From NCBI RefSeq assembly GCF_030704305.1, contig NZ_CP131935.1, positions 2,728,001 through 2,792,000 of the forward strand: 64,000 nt of DNA, read 5' to 3'. Shown piece by piece: positions 31,741-39,525 of this stretch. The position numbers were made by a program, and so were the translations under genes. The notes under the pieces were generated by a model. The model saw nothing but the letters and a program-made list of their open reading frames with translations, searched no databases and was not told where the DNA came from. Every line of letters starts with the position of its first letter. The first letter of the stretch is position 1. The stretch is from Massilia sp. R2A-15 (GTDB taxonomy: Bacteria; Pseudomonadota; Gammaproteobacteria; Burkholderiales; Burkholderiaceae_D).

Positions 31741-32658
31741 TTAACGGTTTGGCAGGAACCTCGACGGATCGACCGGCTTGCCCTGCTGGCGTATTTCAAA
31801 GTGCAGCTTGACCGAATCGGAATCGGAGTCGCCCATTTCGGCGATCTTCTCTCCCTTGTTGACGGTCTGGCCTTCCTTGACCACGATGGTGCGATTGTGG
31901 GCATAGGCCGACAACAAGCTGTTGCTATGCTTGACGATGACTAGATTACCATAACCGCGGATGCCGGAGCCCGCGTACATTACTTTTCCGGCGCCTGCGG
32001 CCATCACTTGCTGGCCGGGCTTGCCTGCGATGTCGATGCCCTTGTTCTTGCCTTCGTCGAAAGTGGCGACGATCTTGCCGTCGGACGGCCACATCCAGCT
32101 GAGCTTCTCGTCGTCGTCGGCGCGCACGATGCTGCCCGGGGCGATGCCAGCCGACGGATTGGTCACGGCCGCCTTCTCCACCTTCGGCTCCGGGCGCGCG
32201 TCCGGCTTGCCGTCGTCGTCCTTTTTGGCGTCGGCCAGCGCGCTGTCGCTGTTCGACTTCTTCTCGCCGCGCGGGGCGGTCTTCTTCGGCGCCGCCGGAC
32301 GGATTTCCGGCATCGTCACCGGCGCGGTCTGGATGGCGCCGGCCACGTGCTCGGGCGCGGTCAGGCGCAGCACCTGGTCGACCTTGATGTCGTCGGGATT
32401 GGCCAGGCGGTTCCAGGCCACCACGTCGCGGTAGTTCAGGCCGTGGTCGAGCGCGATGCGCAGCAAGGTGTCGCCGCGCCGGACGACGTAGCTGCCGCGC
32501 GCTTCCTCTTTCTGCTCGTCGGCGACGACCGGGGCGGGACGGGCCGCGACCGGCGCCGGGGCGCGGTCGATGATCGGCGCCCGGCGGCTCGCTGTGCTGC
32601 AGGCGCTGAGCAGGCAAACGGTGAGGGTCAGGAGGGCTAAGGGACTGGTTTGTTTCAT
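31741..32658 (-). CDS. nlpD: Murein hydrolase activator NlpD (LysM and degenerate LytM)
   Basis: About 305 residues: a lipoprotein signal (VCLLSACST), a LysM peptidoglycan-binding domain (YVVRRGDTLLRIALDHGLNY), a charged linker and a C-terminal LytM/M23 fold. The zinc ligands are gone: the first motif reads NKGIDIAG instead of HxxxD and the last reads VKLHFEIR with the first histidine lost. This is the state of NlpD, which activates amidase AmiC at the septum rather than cutting itself. It lies 21 bases upstream of rpoS. The ATG at 32658 is preferred among three near-adjacent ATGs. Confidence 0.93.
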   Translation of the reverse strand: MKQTSPLALLTLTVCLLSACSTASRRAPIIDRAPAPVAARPAPVVADEQKEEARGSYVVRRGDTLLRIALDHGLNYRDVVAWNRLANPDDIKVDQVLRLTAPEHVAGAIQTAPVTMPEIRPAAPKKTAPRGEKKSNSDSALADAKKDDDGKPDARPEPKVEKAAVTNPSAGIAPGSIVRADDDEKLSWMWPSDGKIVATFDEGKNKGIDIAGKPGQQVMAAGAGKVMYAGSGIRGYGNLVIVKHSNSLLSAYAHNRTIVVKEGQTVNKGEKIAEMGDSDSDSVKLHFEIRQQGKPVDPSRFLPNR

Positions 32659-32690
32659 TCTCATCATTGTGGGTATCGACGTTCTTGGGC

Positions 32691-33560
32691 TCAGACGGTG
32701 CCGGGACGCAGCGGCACGAAGTGGCAGCCTTCCAGCGTTTCACTCATCCATTCAGCCTTGCCGGTGCGGGTAATCAGTTGCAGGTGCTGTACCTGCGCGC
32801 CCACCGGCGCGACCAGCCGGCCGCCGATGGCGAGTTGTTCGAGCAGGGCGCGCGGCACTTCGAGGCCGGCTGCGGCCAATATGATACCGTCGAAAGGGGC
32901 GACCTGCGGCAGGCCAAGCATACCATCTCCGTAGTGCAAGCGCAGGTTAGCGATGCGCAGGGGCCGCAAATTGGCCTTGGCGAGCTCGTGCAGCGGCTTG
33001 ATCCGCTCGATCGAATACACTTCCCGGGCCACGCAGGAGAGCACCGCGGCCTGGTAGCCGCAGCCGGTGCCGATCTCGAGCACGCGCTGCAGCGGCCCGT
33101 CGTTGCGCATCACTTCGATCATGCGCGCCACGATGTAGGGCTGGGAAATGGTCTGGTTGTGGCCGATCGGCAGCGAGGCGTCGATATAGGCCTGGGCCGA
33201 CAGCGCCGGCTCGATGAAGGCGTGGCGCGGTACCGTTTCCAGCGCGCCCAGCACCACCCGGTCCTGCACGCCCTGCTTCGCCACCCGCAGCACCATGGCG
33301 CGGCGGATCGCGTCCGACACCATCAGGTCGGGCCGCGGCGCGGCGGGCGCGGCCGGCTGCGAGCGCTGCAGCGCGTCGCTGTGCGACTTCGACGGCGCCG
33401 CGCTCGCTTTCGGCGCCACGTAGGGCGTATGCACGGCGTTGCGGGTGGCCGTCTGCGGCGTGGCCACGCGCGCCGGCGCGTAGCCTTCGCGCTTGCGGTC
33501 GGCCGCGCCGGTCACCGACGACAGCGGCAAGGGGAAGGTGCTGTTCTTCGGCTCTTTCAT
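32691..33560 (-). CDS. pcm: Protein-L-isoaspartate O-methyltransferase with N-terminal extension
   Basis: About 289 residues, longer than the usual 210. Residues 1-75 are a low-complexity, alanine/proline/serine-rich extension; the enzyme proper starts near [18 protein letters not shown], with the SAM site [16 protein letters not shown] and the RHAFIEPAL segment. It repairs isoaspartyl residues in aged proteins. The start at 33560 overlaps the surE stop in ATGA, so translation is coupled. The extension keeps the frame and looks native, not a mis-called start. Confidence 0.93.
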   Translation of the reverse strand: MKEPKNSTFPLPLSSVTGAADRKREGYAPARVATPQTATRNAVHTPYVAPKASAAPSKSHSDALQRSQPAAPAAPRPDLMVSDAIRRAMVLRVAKQGVQDRVVLGALETVPRHAFIEPALSAQAYIDASLPIGHNQTISQPYIVARMIEVMRNDGPLQRVLEIGTGCGYQAAVLSCVAREVYSIERIKPLHELAKANLRPLRIANLRLHYGDGMLGLPQVAPFDGIILAAAGLEVPRALLEQLAIGGRLVAPVGAQVQHLQLITRTGKAEWMSETLEGCHFVPLRPGTV

Positions 33561-34294
33561 GCCAGCTCCCCGGCCAGCTGGGCCAGCTGGGTCTTGTGGG
33601 TCAGGTCGACCTGCAGCGGCGTGACCGAGACCAGGCCGTTGGCCGTGGCGTGGAAATCGGTGCCCTCGCCGGCATCGCGGGTCGCGCCCGGCGGGCCGAT
33701 CCAGAAGATTTCGCGCCCGCGCGGATCCTGGGCGCGGATCACCGGCTCGGCCTGGTGGCGCCGGCCGAGCCGGGTCGCGGTGACCTTGCCCAGCTGTTCG
33801 TAGGGCAGGCACGGGATGTTCACGTTCAGCAGCCAGGGCGATTGCAGCGCGTCGAAGCGGCGCAGCACGATTTCGCGCGCCACCCGCGCGGCGGCGTCGA
33901 GGTGAGCCCAGCCGTGCTCGGCCTGAGAGAAGGCGATCGCCGGGATGCCGAACAGGAAACCTTCGGTGGCGGCGGCGACGGTGCCGGAATACAGGGTGTC
34001 GTCGCCCATGTTGGGGCCGTTGTTGATGCCCGAGACGATCAGGTCGGGGCGGTAGTCGAGCATGCCGGTGAGGGCCACGTGCACGCAGTCGGTCGGCGTG
34101 CCGTTGACGAAATAGAAACCGTTGGCCGCCTGCGTTACCGACAGGGGGCGGTCGAGCGACAGAGAATTCGAGGCGCCCGAGCGGTTGCTGTCGGGAGCGA
34201 CCACCACGATGTCGGCGACCGGCGCGAGCGCTTCGGCCAGGGCGTTGATACCGGGGGCGAGATAGCCGTCGTCATTGCTGATAAGTATTCTCAT
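33557..34294 (-). CDS. surE: 5'/3'-nucleotidase SurE
   Basis: The 245-residue phosphatase has the metal-binding N-terminus [16 protein letters not shown], the [10 protein letters not shown] motif and [10 protein letters not shown]. SurE dephosphorylates nucleoside monophosphates and is linked to survival in stationary phase. It opens the surE-pcm-nlpD-rpoS unit. Confidence 0.96.
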   Translation of the reverse strand: MRILISNDDGYLAPGINALAEALAPVADIVVVAPDSNRSGASNSLSLDRPLSVTQAANGFYFVNGTPTDCVHVALTGMLDYRPDLIVSGINNGPNMGDDTLYSGTVAAATEGFLFGIPAIAFSQAEHGWAHLDAAARVAREIVLRRFDALQSPWLLNVNIPCLPYEQLGKVTATRLGRRHQAEPVIRAQDPRGREIFWIGPPGATRDAGEGTDFHATANGLVSVTPLQVDLTHKTQLAQLAGELA

Positions 34295-34339
34295 GCGGCA
34301 ATTTTACCTGAAGCTGGGGCCGCATCGACTGTAAAGATT

Positions 34340-34367
34340 GGGGGTCTGGTCCTGCGGACCTGCCCCC
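34340..34367. repeat. Type A palindromic repeat upstream of surE
   Basis: GGGGGTCTGGTCC and GGACCTGCCCCC form imperfect arms around TGC. It lies 45 bases before the surE start and about 100 bases after the TIR-operon end, next to a composite copy. Confidence 0.75.
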
Positions 34368-34397
34368 AATTTCGGCTTAGCGTTGGCTTGTGAATGA

Positions 34398-34441
34398 AAA
34401 TGGGGACTCGGCGTCCCCGTCGCTCCGCAGGACCAGCCCCC
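34398..34441. repeat. Composite palindromic repeat after the NTPase-TPR gene
   Basis: GGGGACTCGGCGTCCCC, then GTCGCTCCGCAGGACC and AGCCCC: the same composite as at 354-397 in the other orientation. It marks the 3' side of the TIR/NTPase operon, 25 bases past the stop. Confidence 0.75.
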
Positions 34442-34465
34442 TTCTCCGCTGCACGCCGTGGCCGG

Positions 34466-36742
34466 TCAGCCGCCCTTCGCTTCCATCAGCGCCCCTTCCA
34501 GCGACGCCACCTCGGCCTCGCCGTACGCGATGCGCGCGTCCTTGTCGCCCTGCATGTCGTACACCTGGCGGATCAGCGCACCTCCGCGCCGCCGCAAGTG
34601 CGGCGCCACGCTGGGCCGCAGCACGATCTTGCCCAGGCTGTCGGCCAGCTCGCGCGCTTCGGCGTCCCGCTGGTTGTCGATCAGGTGCTCGAGCTCCGCG
34701 AGCCTGAGTTCGAGGCTGTCGGGATCGGCGCCGCGCAGCTCGCGAAACGGCTGGCGCATCGCGGCCGGGACCGATTCGGCTTCATGCGGGCCGGCCGACA
34801 GCGCCGCCTGAGGGCGCGGCCCGCCCCCTTGCGCGCAGGCGGGGCCCGATTCGTCCTGCTGTCCCAGGCGCGCAGCAAGGCGCCGCTCGACGCTGGCCGC
34901 CTGCGGCGGCTCGACGCCGAAACGGCGCCGGTAGGAACGCGCCAACGCGGCATCGACTTCCTGCACGCCCTTGACGTCGCACTGGTCGGCCAAAATGTCG
35001 GCCAGCGCTTCGAGCGCCTGCAAGGTGTCGGGATGGTCGGCGCCGGCATGGCGCTCGCGCGCCCTCACCACGCCCTCCTGCAGCTTGCGCCCGTTGGCCA
35101 GGTCGCCCAGGCGCCGCAACACCAGCGCCAGCTGCTGGGTGCAGCGCAGGGTGTCGTCGTGCTCGGCGCCGAGCAGGCGTTCGCGCCCGATCAGCACCCG
35201 TTCGTATTTCATGCGCGCGAGCGTGAGCTTGCCGGCGCGCGCCAGCGTGCCCGCCTGCGCGTCCAGGCTGGCCAGGGTCATCGCGTGGTCCGGGCCGAAG
35301 CGCCGCTCCCAGGCCGCGCCCAGTTCTTCGTGCAGTTCGAGTGCGGCCGCAAAGTCGTTCAGGTCGGCCAGGGTGGCGGCCAGTTCGCCGCGCACCGCCA
35401 GGGTTTCCGGGTGGCCGGCGCCAAGCAGGCGCAGGCAGTCCTGCTCCAGCAGCTCATACAGGAATTTGGCTTCGTGCAGCTTGCCGGTCTGGCGCAGCAA
35501 GCCGGCAAGGCTGGCGCGGCTGGCGCGCGTATCGGCATGGTCGGGGCCTAGCAGGCGTTCGCGCAAGTCCGTGCTCTCCTTGAAGCATTCCTGCGCCTGG
35601 CGCTCCCTGCCCTGCCTGCGATACAGTTCGCCCAGTCGGCGCAGGTCGCCGGCCAGCGGCACCGACACCGCGGTGGAGATGCCGTCGGCCGACAGCGCGC
35701 GCGCGACGCCGACGCGCCCGAGCAGGCCGACTTCGGCGTGCGACTGCCACGGGAAATGGCCGTCGGCCACCCAGTCGAGCAGGGTCTCGAAGGTGCGCGC
35801 CAGCGAAAAGCGGTCGCCTTCGCGTCCGGCGCATTCGGCTAGCGTCTCGCCGCTGGCCATGGCGTTGGTCTGCTGCAGCTGCACTTCGTCCAGATAGCTG
35901 TCGAGCGAGATCCGGCTCACGCCGTAGGCCTCGCGCAGCAGCTTTTCCAGCGCGCGCTGATAGCCGCCGCCCTTGACGGCATCGCCGCGGCGCCATTGCA
36001 GGCGGCGCTCGCAGTCGGCGCTGTCGATCGAGCATGGCACCGGGTAGACCAGCAGCGGGCGCTGTTCGTCCTCGTGGCTGCAACGGTATTCGATGGCGCG
36101 ATTGACCACGCCGCACATGCCTTCCAGGCTGCGCTGGTTCGGCGTGAACAGGGCCACCAGCTTGCGCGGCAACAGCGTGGTGCAGATGCTGACGGCGGCC
36201 GAACGCCCGCTGCGCGCGTCAACCATGACGTGGCGGAAGCGCCGCGCCATATGCTCGCCAAAGCAGCGGAACAGGGCCGGGCAGGCGGCGAACAGGCCGT
36301 CCCAGTCCATCGCGCCGGCGCGCTCGCCGTAGCTGCCGTCGAAGCGGCCGGCGCGCATCAGGTACAGCGGGCGGCTCTGGTCGACCCGCGCGACGAACGG
36401 CTCCCAGTCGACCGCTTCGAGCACGGCGCGGGCCAGGCGCTCGTCGTCGCGGGCGCACTCGGCCTGGCTGCGCACCAGCATCTCGAGGTGCTCCTTCAGC
36501 GCCGCGAAATATTCGAGCAGGCCGGGACCGTCGCCGCCGGCGCCGAAGGCATGGTGCAGGCCGGGCGACTCGGTGTCCCAGTCGATCATCAGTACCGGCA
36601 CGGTGGCGTTGTTGCCCCCGGCCAGCAGCACGGCCATGTTTGCCAGCGCGCTGCTGCGCGCCGTTCCGCTCTCGAATGAATAGAACGTGGTCACGTCGCC
36701 GGGAGCGGGTATCGGCGGCAATGTAATGCGGTTGATTTCCAT
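34466..36742 (-). CDS. ParA/MinD-like NTPase (KGGVGR-variant) fused to TPR repeats, P-loop degenerate
   Basis: The 758-residue protein opens with a SIMIBI/MinD-like domain. The family pattern FYSFKGGVGRS reads here FYSFESGTARS (residues 20-30): the signature lysine, two glycine-type positions and the P-loop lysine are replaced. Other family motifs remain: MIDWDTESPGL (52-62) and HVMVDARSGRSAAV with LVALFTPNQRSLEG. From about residue 390, five kinesin-light-chain-type TPRs carry GxxHxxT caps (GPDHADT, GAGHPET, GPDHAMT, GAEHDDT, GADHPDT). AGGAG precedes the ATG, ten bases after the TIR gene, so the two are one operon. Related NTPase-TPR proteins pair with TIR-like proteins in conflict systems; function here is unknown. 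Confidence 0.85.
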   Translation of the reverse strand: MEINRITLPPIPAPGDVTTFYSFESGTARSSALANMAVLLAGGNNATVPVLMIDWDTESPGLHHAFGAGGDGPGLLEYFAALKEHLEMLVRSQAECARDDERLARAVLEAVDWEPFVARVDQSRPLYLMRAGRFDGSYGERAGAMDWDGLFAACPALFRCFGEHMARRFRHVMVDARSGRSAAVSICTTLLPRKLVALFTPNQRSLEGMCGVVNRAIEYRCSHEDEQRPLLVYPVPCSIDSADCERRLQWRRGDAVKGGGYQRALEKLLREAYGVSRISLDSYLDEVQLQQTNAMASGETLAECAGREGDRFSLARTFETLLDWVADGHFPWQSHAEVGLLGRVGVARALSADGISTAVSVPLAGDLRRLGELYRRQGRERQAQECFKESTDLRERLLGPDHADTRASRASLAGLLRQTGKLHEAKFLYELLEQDCLRLLGAGHPETLAVRGELAATLADLNDFAAALELHEELGAAWERRFGPDHAMTLASLDAQAGTLARAGKLTLARMKYERVLIGRERLLGAEHDDTLRCTQQLALVLRRLGDLANGRKLQEGVVRARERHAGADHPDTLQALEALADILADQCDVKGVQEVDAALARSYRRRFGVEPPQAASVERRLAARLGQQDESGPACAQGGGPRPQAALSAGPHEAESVPAAMRQPFRELRGADPDSLELRLAELEHLIDNQRDAEARELADSLGKIVLRPSVAPHLRRRGGALIRQVYDMQGDKDARIAYGEAEVASLEGALMEAKGG

Positions 36743-36752
36743 AAGACTCCTT

Positions 36753-37361
36753 TTATTTTTTTGGGAACGAGACTTCCGGCGGGTCGCGCCATTCTGGTGG
36801 GACAGCGGGAAGCACGAATTGGTTGCAATCGTGTCCGGAGAGCGTGCACTTTTTTAGAATCTGGTAGTGCTGCACGATGCGATCGACGATCTTCGCGATA
36901 TCGGGGAGAAAATCCAGGTTCGCTTTCAGGTCCGGCGTGGCCATCGTGAAACGCGAGAAGTCCACGTACATGCCGGACTCGGTGATCTGCGCGGGCAGTC
37001 CGTCCGGGTGGCGCGTCATCACCACCGGGATGATCAGGTGGCCAGGCAGGTCGTAGTGGCGGCGCCGCTCCTCTTCGAGCTTTTGCATGGCGGCGTATTC
37101 GCGGCGGGTGTAGGCATGGGCCTCATACTTCGGCGTGTAGATCATGATCATCGCCACGCTCTCGCACATGGCGCGGGCGATCTTGCGGTCGATGTCGTCG
37201 CCGCCGCCAAGCTGCTCGTGGTCGACGAACAGTTCGTCCTCGCGGTCGAAGTGCGGCTCGAGATAGCAGCGCAGCGCATCGGCCAGCGAGGTCTTGAAGC
37301 GGGTCATCAGGTCGTATTTGCCTTGGGCGTAACTGAAGAAACAGCCGTAGCGAATTGCCAT
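36753..37361 (-). CDS. TIR-like domain protein, partner of the NTPase-TPR protein
   Basis: About 202 residues. YGCFFSYAQGKYD (residues 5-17) is the TIR betaA/box 1; ELFVDHEQLGGGDDIDRKI (43-61) fits the BB-loop region; ESVAMIMIYTPKYEAHAYTRREYAAM (67-92) fits strand D and the helix with a glutamate (Glu88) where NADase TIRs keep their catalytic glutamate. The C-terminal hundred residues have no clear family. The start at 37361 has an excellent GGGGAGGT site five bases upstream; the longer frame lacks TIR-like sequence. It is first in a two-gene operon. NAD cleavage or signalling is inferred, not shown. Confidence 0.8.
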   Translation of the reverse strand: MAIRYGCFFSYAQGKYDLMTRFKTSLADALRCYLEPHFDREDELFVDHEQLGGGDDIDRKIARAMCESVAMIMIYTPKYEAHAYTRREYAAMQKLEEERRRHYDLPGHLIIPVVMTRHPDGLPAQITESGMYVDFSRFTMATPDLKANLDFLPDIAKIVDRIVQHYQILKKCTLSGHDCNQFVLPAVPPEWRDPPEVSFPKK

Positions 37362-37513
37362 ATCGACCTCCCCGTGAACAAACAGCCAACTGCGCACCAA
37401 GGACTGTAACAAGCTCATCCATTGCCACCTTGCGTCGGCGCAAATGGCCCGGAGCGGGCATAATGAAAAATCAAACGATCGTACTTTTTCAAACATCACA
37501 AGCGGAGACGGCA

Positions 37514-38488
37514 ATGAAAGCGGTGGTATGCAAAGCGTGGGGCCTGCCCGACACACTGGAAGTGCAGGAGTTGCCCGACCTGGCGCCGGGACCGGGCCAG
37601 GTGGCGATCGACGTGAAAGCGGCCGGGGTGAATTTCCCCGACGTGCTGATCATCCAGGGCAAGTACCAGGTGAAGCCTCCTTTGCCGTTCACGCCTGGCA
37701 ATGAGCTGGCCGGCGTGGTGCGCGCGGTCGGCGACGGTGTCGCGCACGTCAAGGTGGGCGACAAGGTGATCGCCTTCACCCAGCTGGGCGCCTTCGCCGA
37801 ACAGGTGGTGGCGCCGGCGCAGGCCGTGATGCCGATGCCGCCGGGGATGGATTTCGACACGGCGGCGGCGATCACCCTCACCTACGGCACCTCGCATCAC
37901 GCGGTGGTGGACCGGGCCGCGCTGAAGGCCGGCGAGACCATGCTGGTGCTGGGCGCGGCCGGCGGGGTCGGACTGGCGGCGATCGAGATCGGCAAGGCGC
38001 TGGGCGCGCGCGTGATCGCGGCCGCGTCGAGCGAGGACAAGCTGGCGGTGTGCCGCGCGCACGGGGCCGACGCCACCATCAATTACAGTGCGGGCGACCT
38101 GCGCGAGGCGATCAAGGAAGCCACCGGCGGCAAGGGGCCGGACGTGATCTACGATCCAGTCGGCGGCGCGTACGCGGAGCCGGCGTTCCGCTCGATCGCC
38201 TGGCGCGGGCGCTACCTGGTGGTGGGGTTCGCCAACGGCGAGATTCCGAAGCTGCCGTTCAACCTGATGCTGCTGAAAGGCGCCTCGGTGGTGGGGGTGT
38301 TCTGGGGCGACTTCGTGCGCAAGGAGCCGAAGGCGAACCTGGCGGCGATGCACCAGCTGCTAGGGTGGCTGGGCGAAGGCAAGATCCGGCCGCTCATTTC
38401 GAAGCGTTATCCGCTGGCCGATACGCACCTCGCGCTCGAGGACATGGCGGCGCGCAAGGTGACGGGGAAAGTGGTGATCGTGCCGTAA
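37514..38488 (+). CDS. NADPH:quinone oxidoreductase-family (zinc-less MDR) protein
   Basis: The 324-residue medium-chain dehydrogenase/reductase starts MKAVVCKAWGLPDTLEV. It has GVNFPDVLIIQGKYQVKPPLPFTPGNELAG and a Rossmann motif LVLGAAGGVGLAAIEIGKALGA at about residues 143-164. It lacks the zinc ligands of alcohol dehydrogenases, as usual for quinone oxidoreductases. GGAGACGGC precedes the ATG. It is divergent from the TIR gene across a 152-base gap; the two are probably unrelated in function. A composite repeat follows the stop. Confidence 0.9.
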   Translation: MKAVVCKAWGLPDTLEVQELPDLAPGPGQVAIDVKAAGVNFPDVLIIQGKYQVKPPLPFTPGNELAGVVRAVGDGVAHVKVGDKVIAFTQLGAFAEQVVAPAQAVMPMPPGMDFDTAAAITLTYGTSHHAVVDRAALKAGETMLVLGAAGGVGLAAIEIGKALGARVIAAASSEDKLAVCRAHGADATINYSAGDLREAIKEATGGKGPDVIYDPVGGAYAEPAFRSIAWRGRYLVVGFANGEIPKLPFNLMLLKGASVVGVFWGDFVRKEPKANLAAMHQLLGWLGEGKIRPLISKRYPLADTHLALEDMAARKVTGKVVIVP

Positions 38489-38491
38489 ATC

Positions 38492-38530
38492 GGGACTCGG
38501 GGTCCGCGTCGTTCCGCAGGACCAGACCCC
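38492..38530. repeat. Composite palindromic repeat after the oxidoreductase gene
   Basis: GGGACTCGGGGTCCGCGTC, then GTTCCGCAGGACC and AGACCCC, a diverged composite copy lying between convergent genes. It begins three bases after the oxidoreductase stop. Confidence 0.7.
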
Positions 38531-38539
38531 GGCGGTGAA

Positions 38540-39391
38540 TTATTTTTTGGGCAGGAAGGCCGTGCCGAGCACGCCGTTGTCGAAGCCGGTCGCGGCATCG
38601 CCGGTCGAGGCGTAGCGGTACAGCACGGCTGAATAGATGCCGGTCAGCGCGCTGTGAAACAGCAGGGTCGCCAGCACGGCAAAAACCGTCAGCACGATCA
38701 TCAGCAGCGCCAGCACGGGCAGCTTGAATACGGCGATGAAGACGGCAATCGCGATACCGCCCGCGGCGATCAGCCCCAATTGGATGATGCTGAACGCGAT
38801 TCCCAGCCCGGCCTGGCCGGCGACGTTCTCGCCCCAGGTGCGCTTGAACATGCCGGCGCTCTCCTTGACCGAGGCGATCGCGCCGGCGTCGCGCGCGACC
38901 AGCACCGGCACTACGAGGAAGGTGGCGAGGGTCCAGCCGGCGCCAACCAGGGCGGTGATCCAGCGGCCGAGGAAGCCGACCCGCTCCTCGATTGCGCGCA
39001 GGATCATGCCGACCGTGGCGGCGATGACCGCGTAGCCGAGGATGGCGCCGAAACGCGAATTGGCGATCCGCAGGCCATCCTTCACGGTCGGGGCGCCGCC
39101 GTCGAGGCGCATCAGCACGCAGCCGACCAGCGCGGCGTTGCAGTAGAAGATGACGAAATACTGGACCACGTAGAACAGGAAGGCGGCCGAATACAGCACC
39201 GGGGTGACGTCAGATTCGCTGCGGATGCCGTCGAACGCGCCCATGCCGAACAGCGGCAGCGCGAAACAGGCCAGGACCATCACGAGCGCAACGCCGGATA
39301 TCAGCGGGAAAACCAGCAAATGGCGGTCGGCCTTGAGCACCGTGGCGCTGGCCTTGAGCAAATCGAAACTGCGGGTGATGCGGTTGAACAT
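38540..39391 (-). CDS. DUF6159-family integral membrane protein
   Basis: The 283-residue protein starts MFNRITRSFDLLKASATVLKADRHLLVFPL, the usual opening of DUF6159 proteins, and has about six hydrophobic spans. The motif GAIASVKESAGMFKRTWGENV in the middle is also typical. No biochemical role is established. ATG follows CAGGAGCC. It is a single gene between repeat copies. Confidence 0.82.
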   Translation of the reverse strand: MFNRITRSFDLLKASATVLKADRHLLVFPLISGVALVMVLACFALPLFGMGAFDGIRSESDVTPVLYSAAFLFYVVQYFVIFYCNAALVGCVLMRLDGGAPTVKDGLRIANSRFGAILGYAVIAATVGMILRAIEERVGFLGRWITALVGAGWTLATFLVVPVLVARDAGAIASVKESAGMFKRTWGENVAGQAGLGIAFSIIQLGLIAAGGIAIAVFIAVFKLPVLALLMIVLTVFAVLATLLFHSALTGIYSAVLYRYASTGDAATGFDNGVLGTAFLPKK

Positions 39392-39493
39392 GGTGGCTCC
39401 TGTCCGGATCGATGGGGCCGCAAGTTGCCTTGCGGAACAGCCTGGACAGTATCACAAGATTGACGAATTGGCACCTTGATTTGGGGCAGAGAT

Positions 39494-39518
39494 GGGGGGG
39501 TCGGCACGACCAGCCCCC
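39494..39518. repeat. Short palindromic repeat near the dinG end
   Basis: GGGGGGGTCGG and the partner CGACCAGCCCCC form a shortened variant of the type A repeat, eight bases past the helicase stop on the minus strand. Confidence 0.6.
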
Positions 39519-39525
39519 ATTCGAA

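Noticed and set aside
34466..34475. C-terminal di-glycine of the NTPase-TPR protein as a ubiquitin-like tag
   Set aside because: Only the last two residues match; there is no ubiquitin-like fold, E1 or deubiquitinase gene nearby.
37362..37556. Longer N-terminus for the TIR-like protein
   Set aside because: The extra 65 residues are not TIR-like, while ATG 37361 has a near-ideal ribosome site.
34300..37700. Assignment of the TIR/NTPase operon to the FxSxx-COOH peptide system
   Set aside because: No precursor peptide ending in FxSxx and no radical-SAM maturase is visible on either side.
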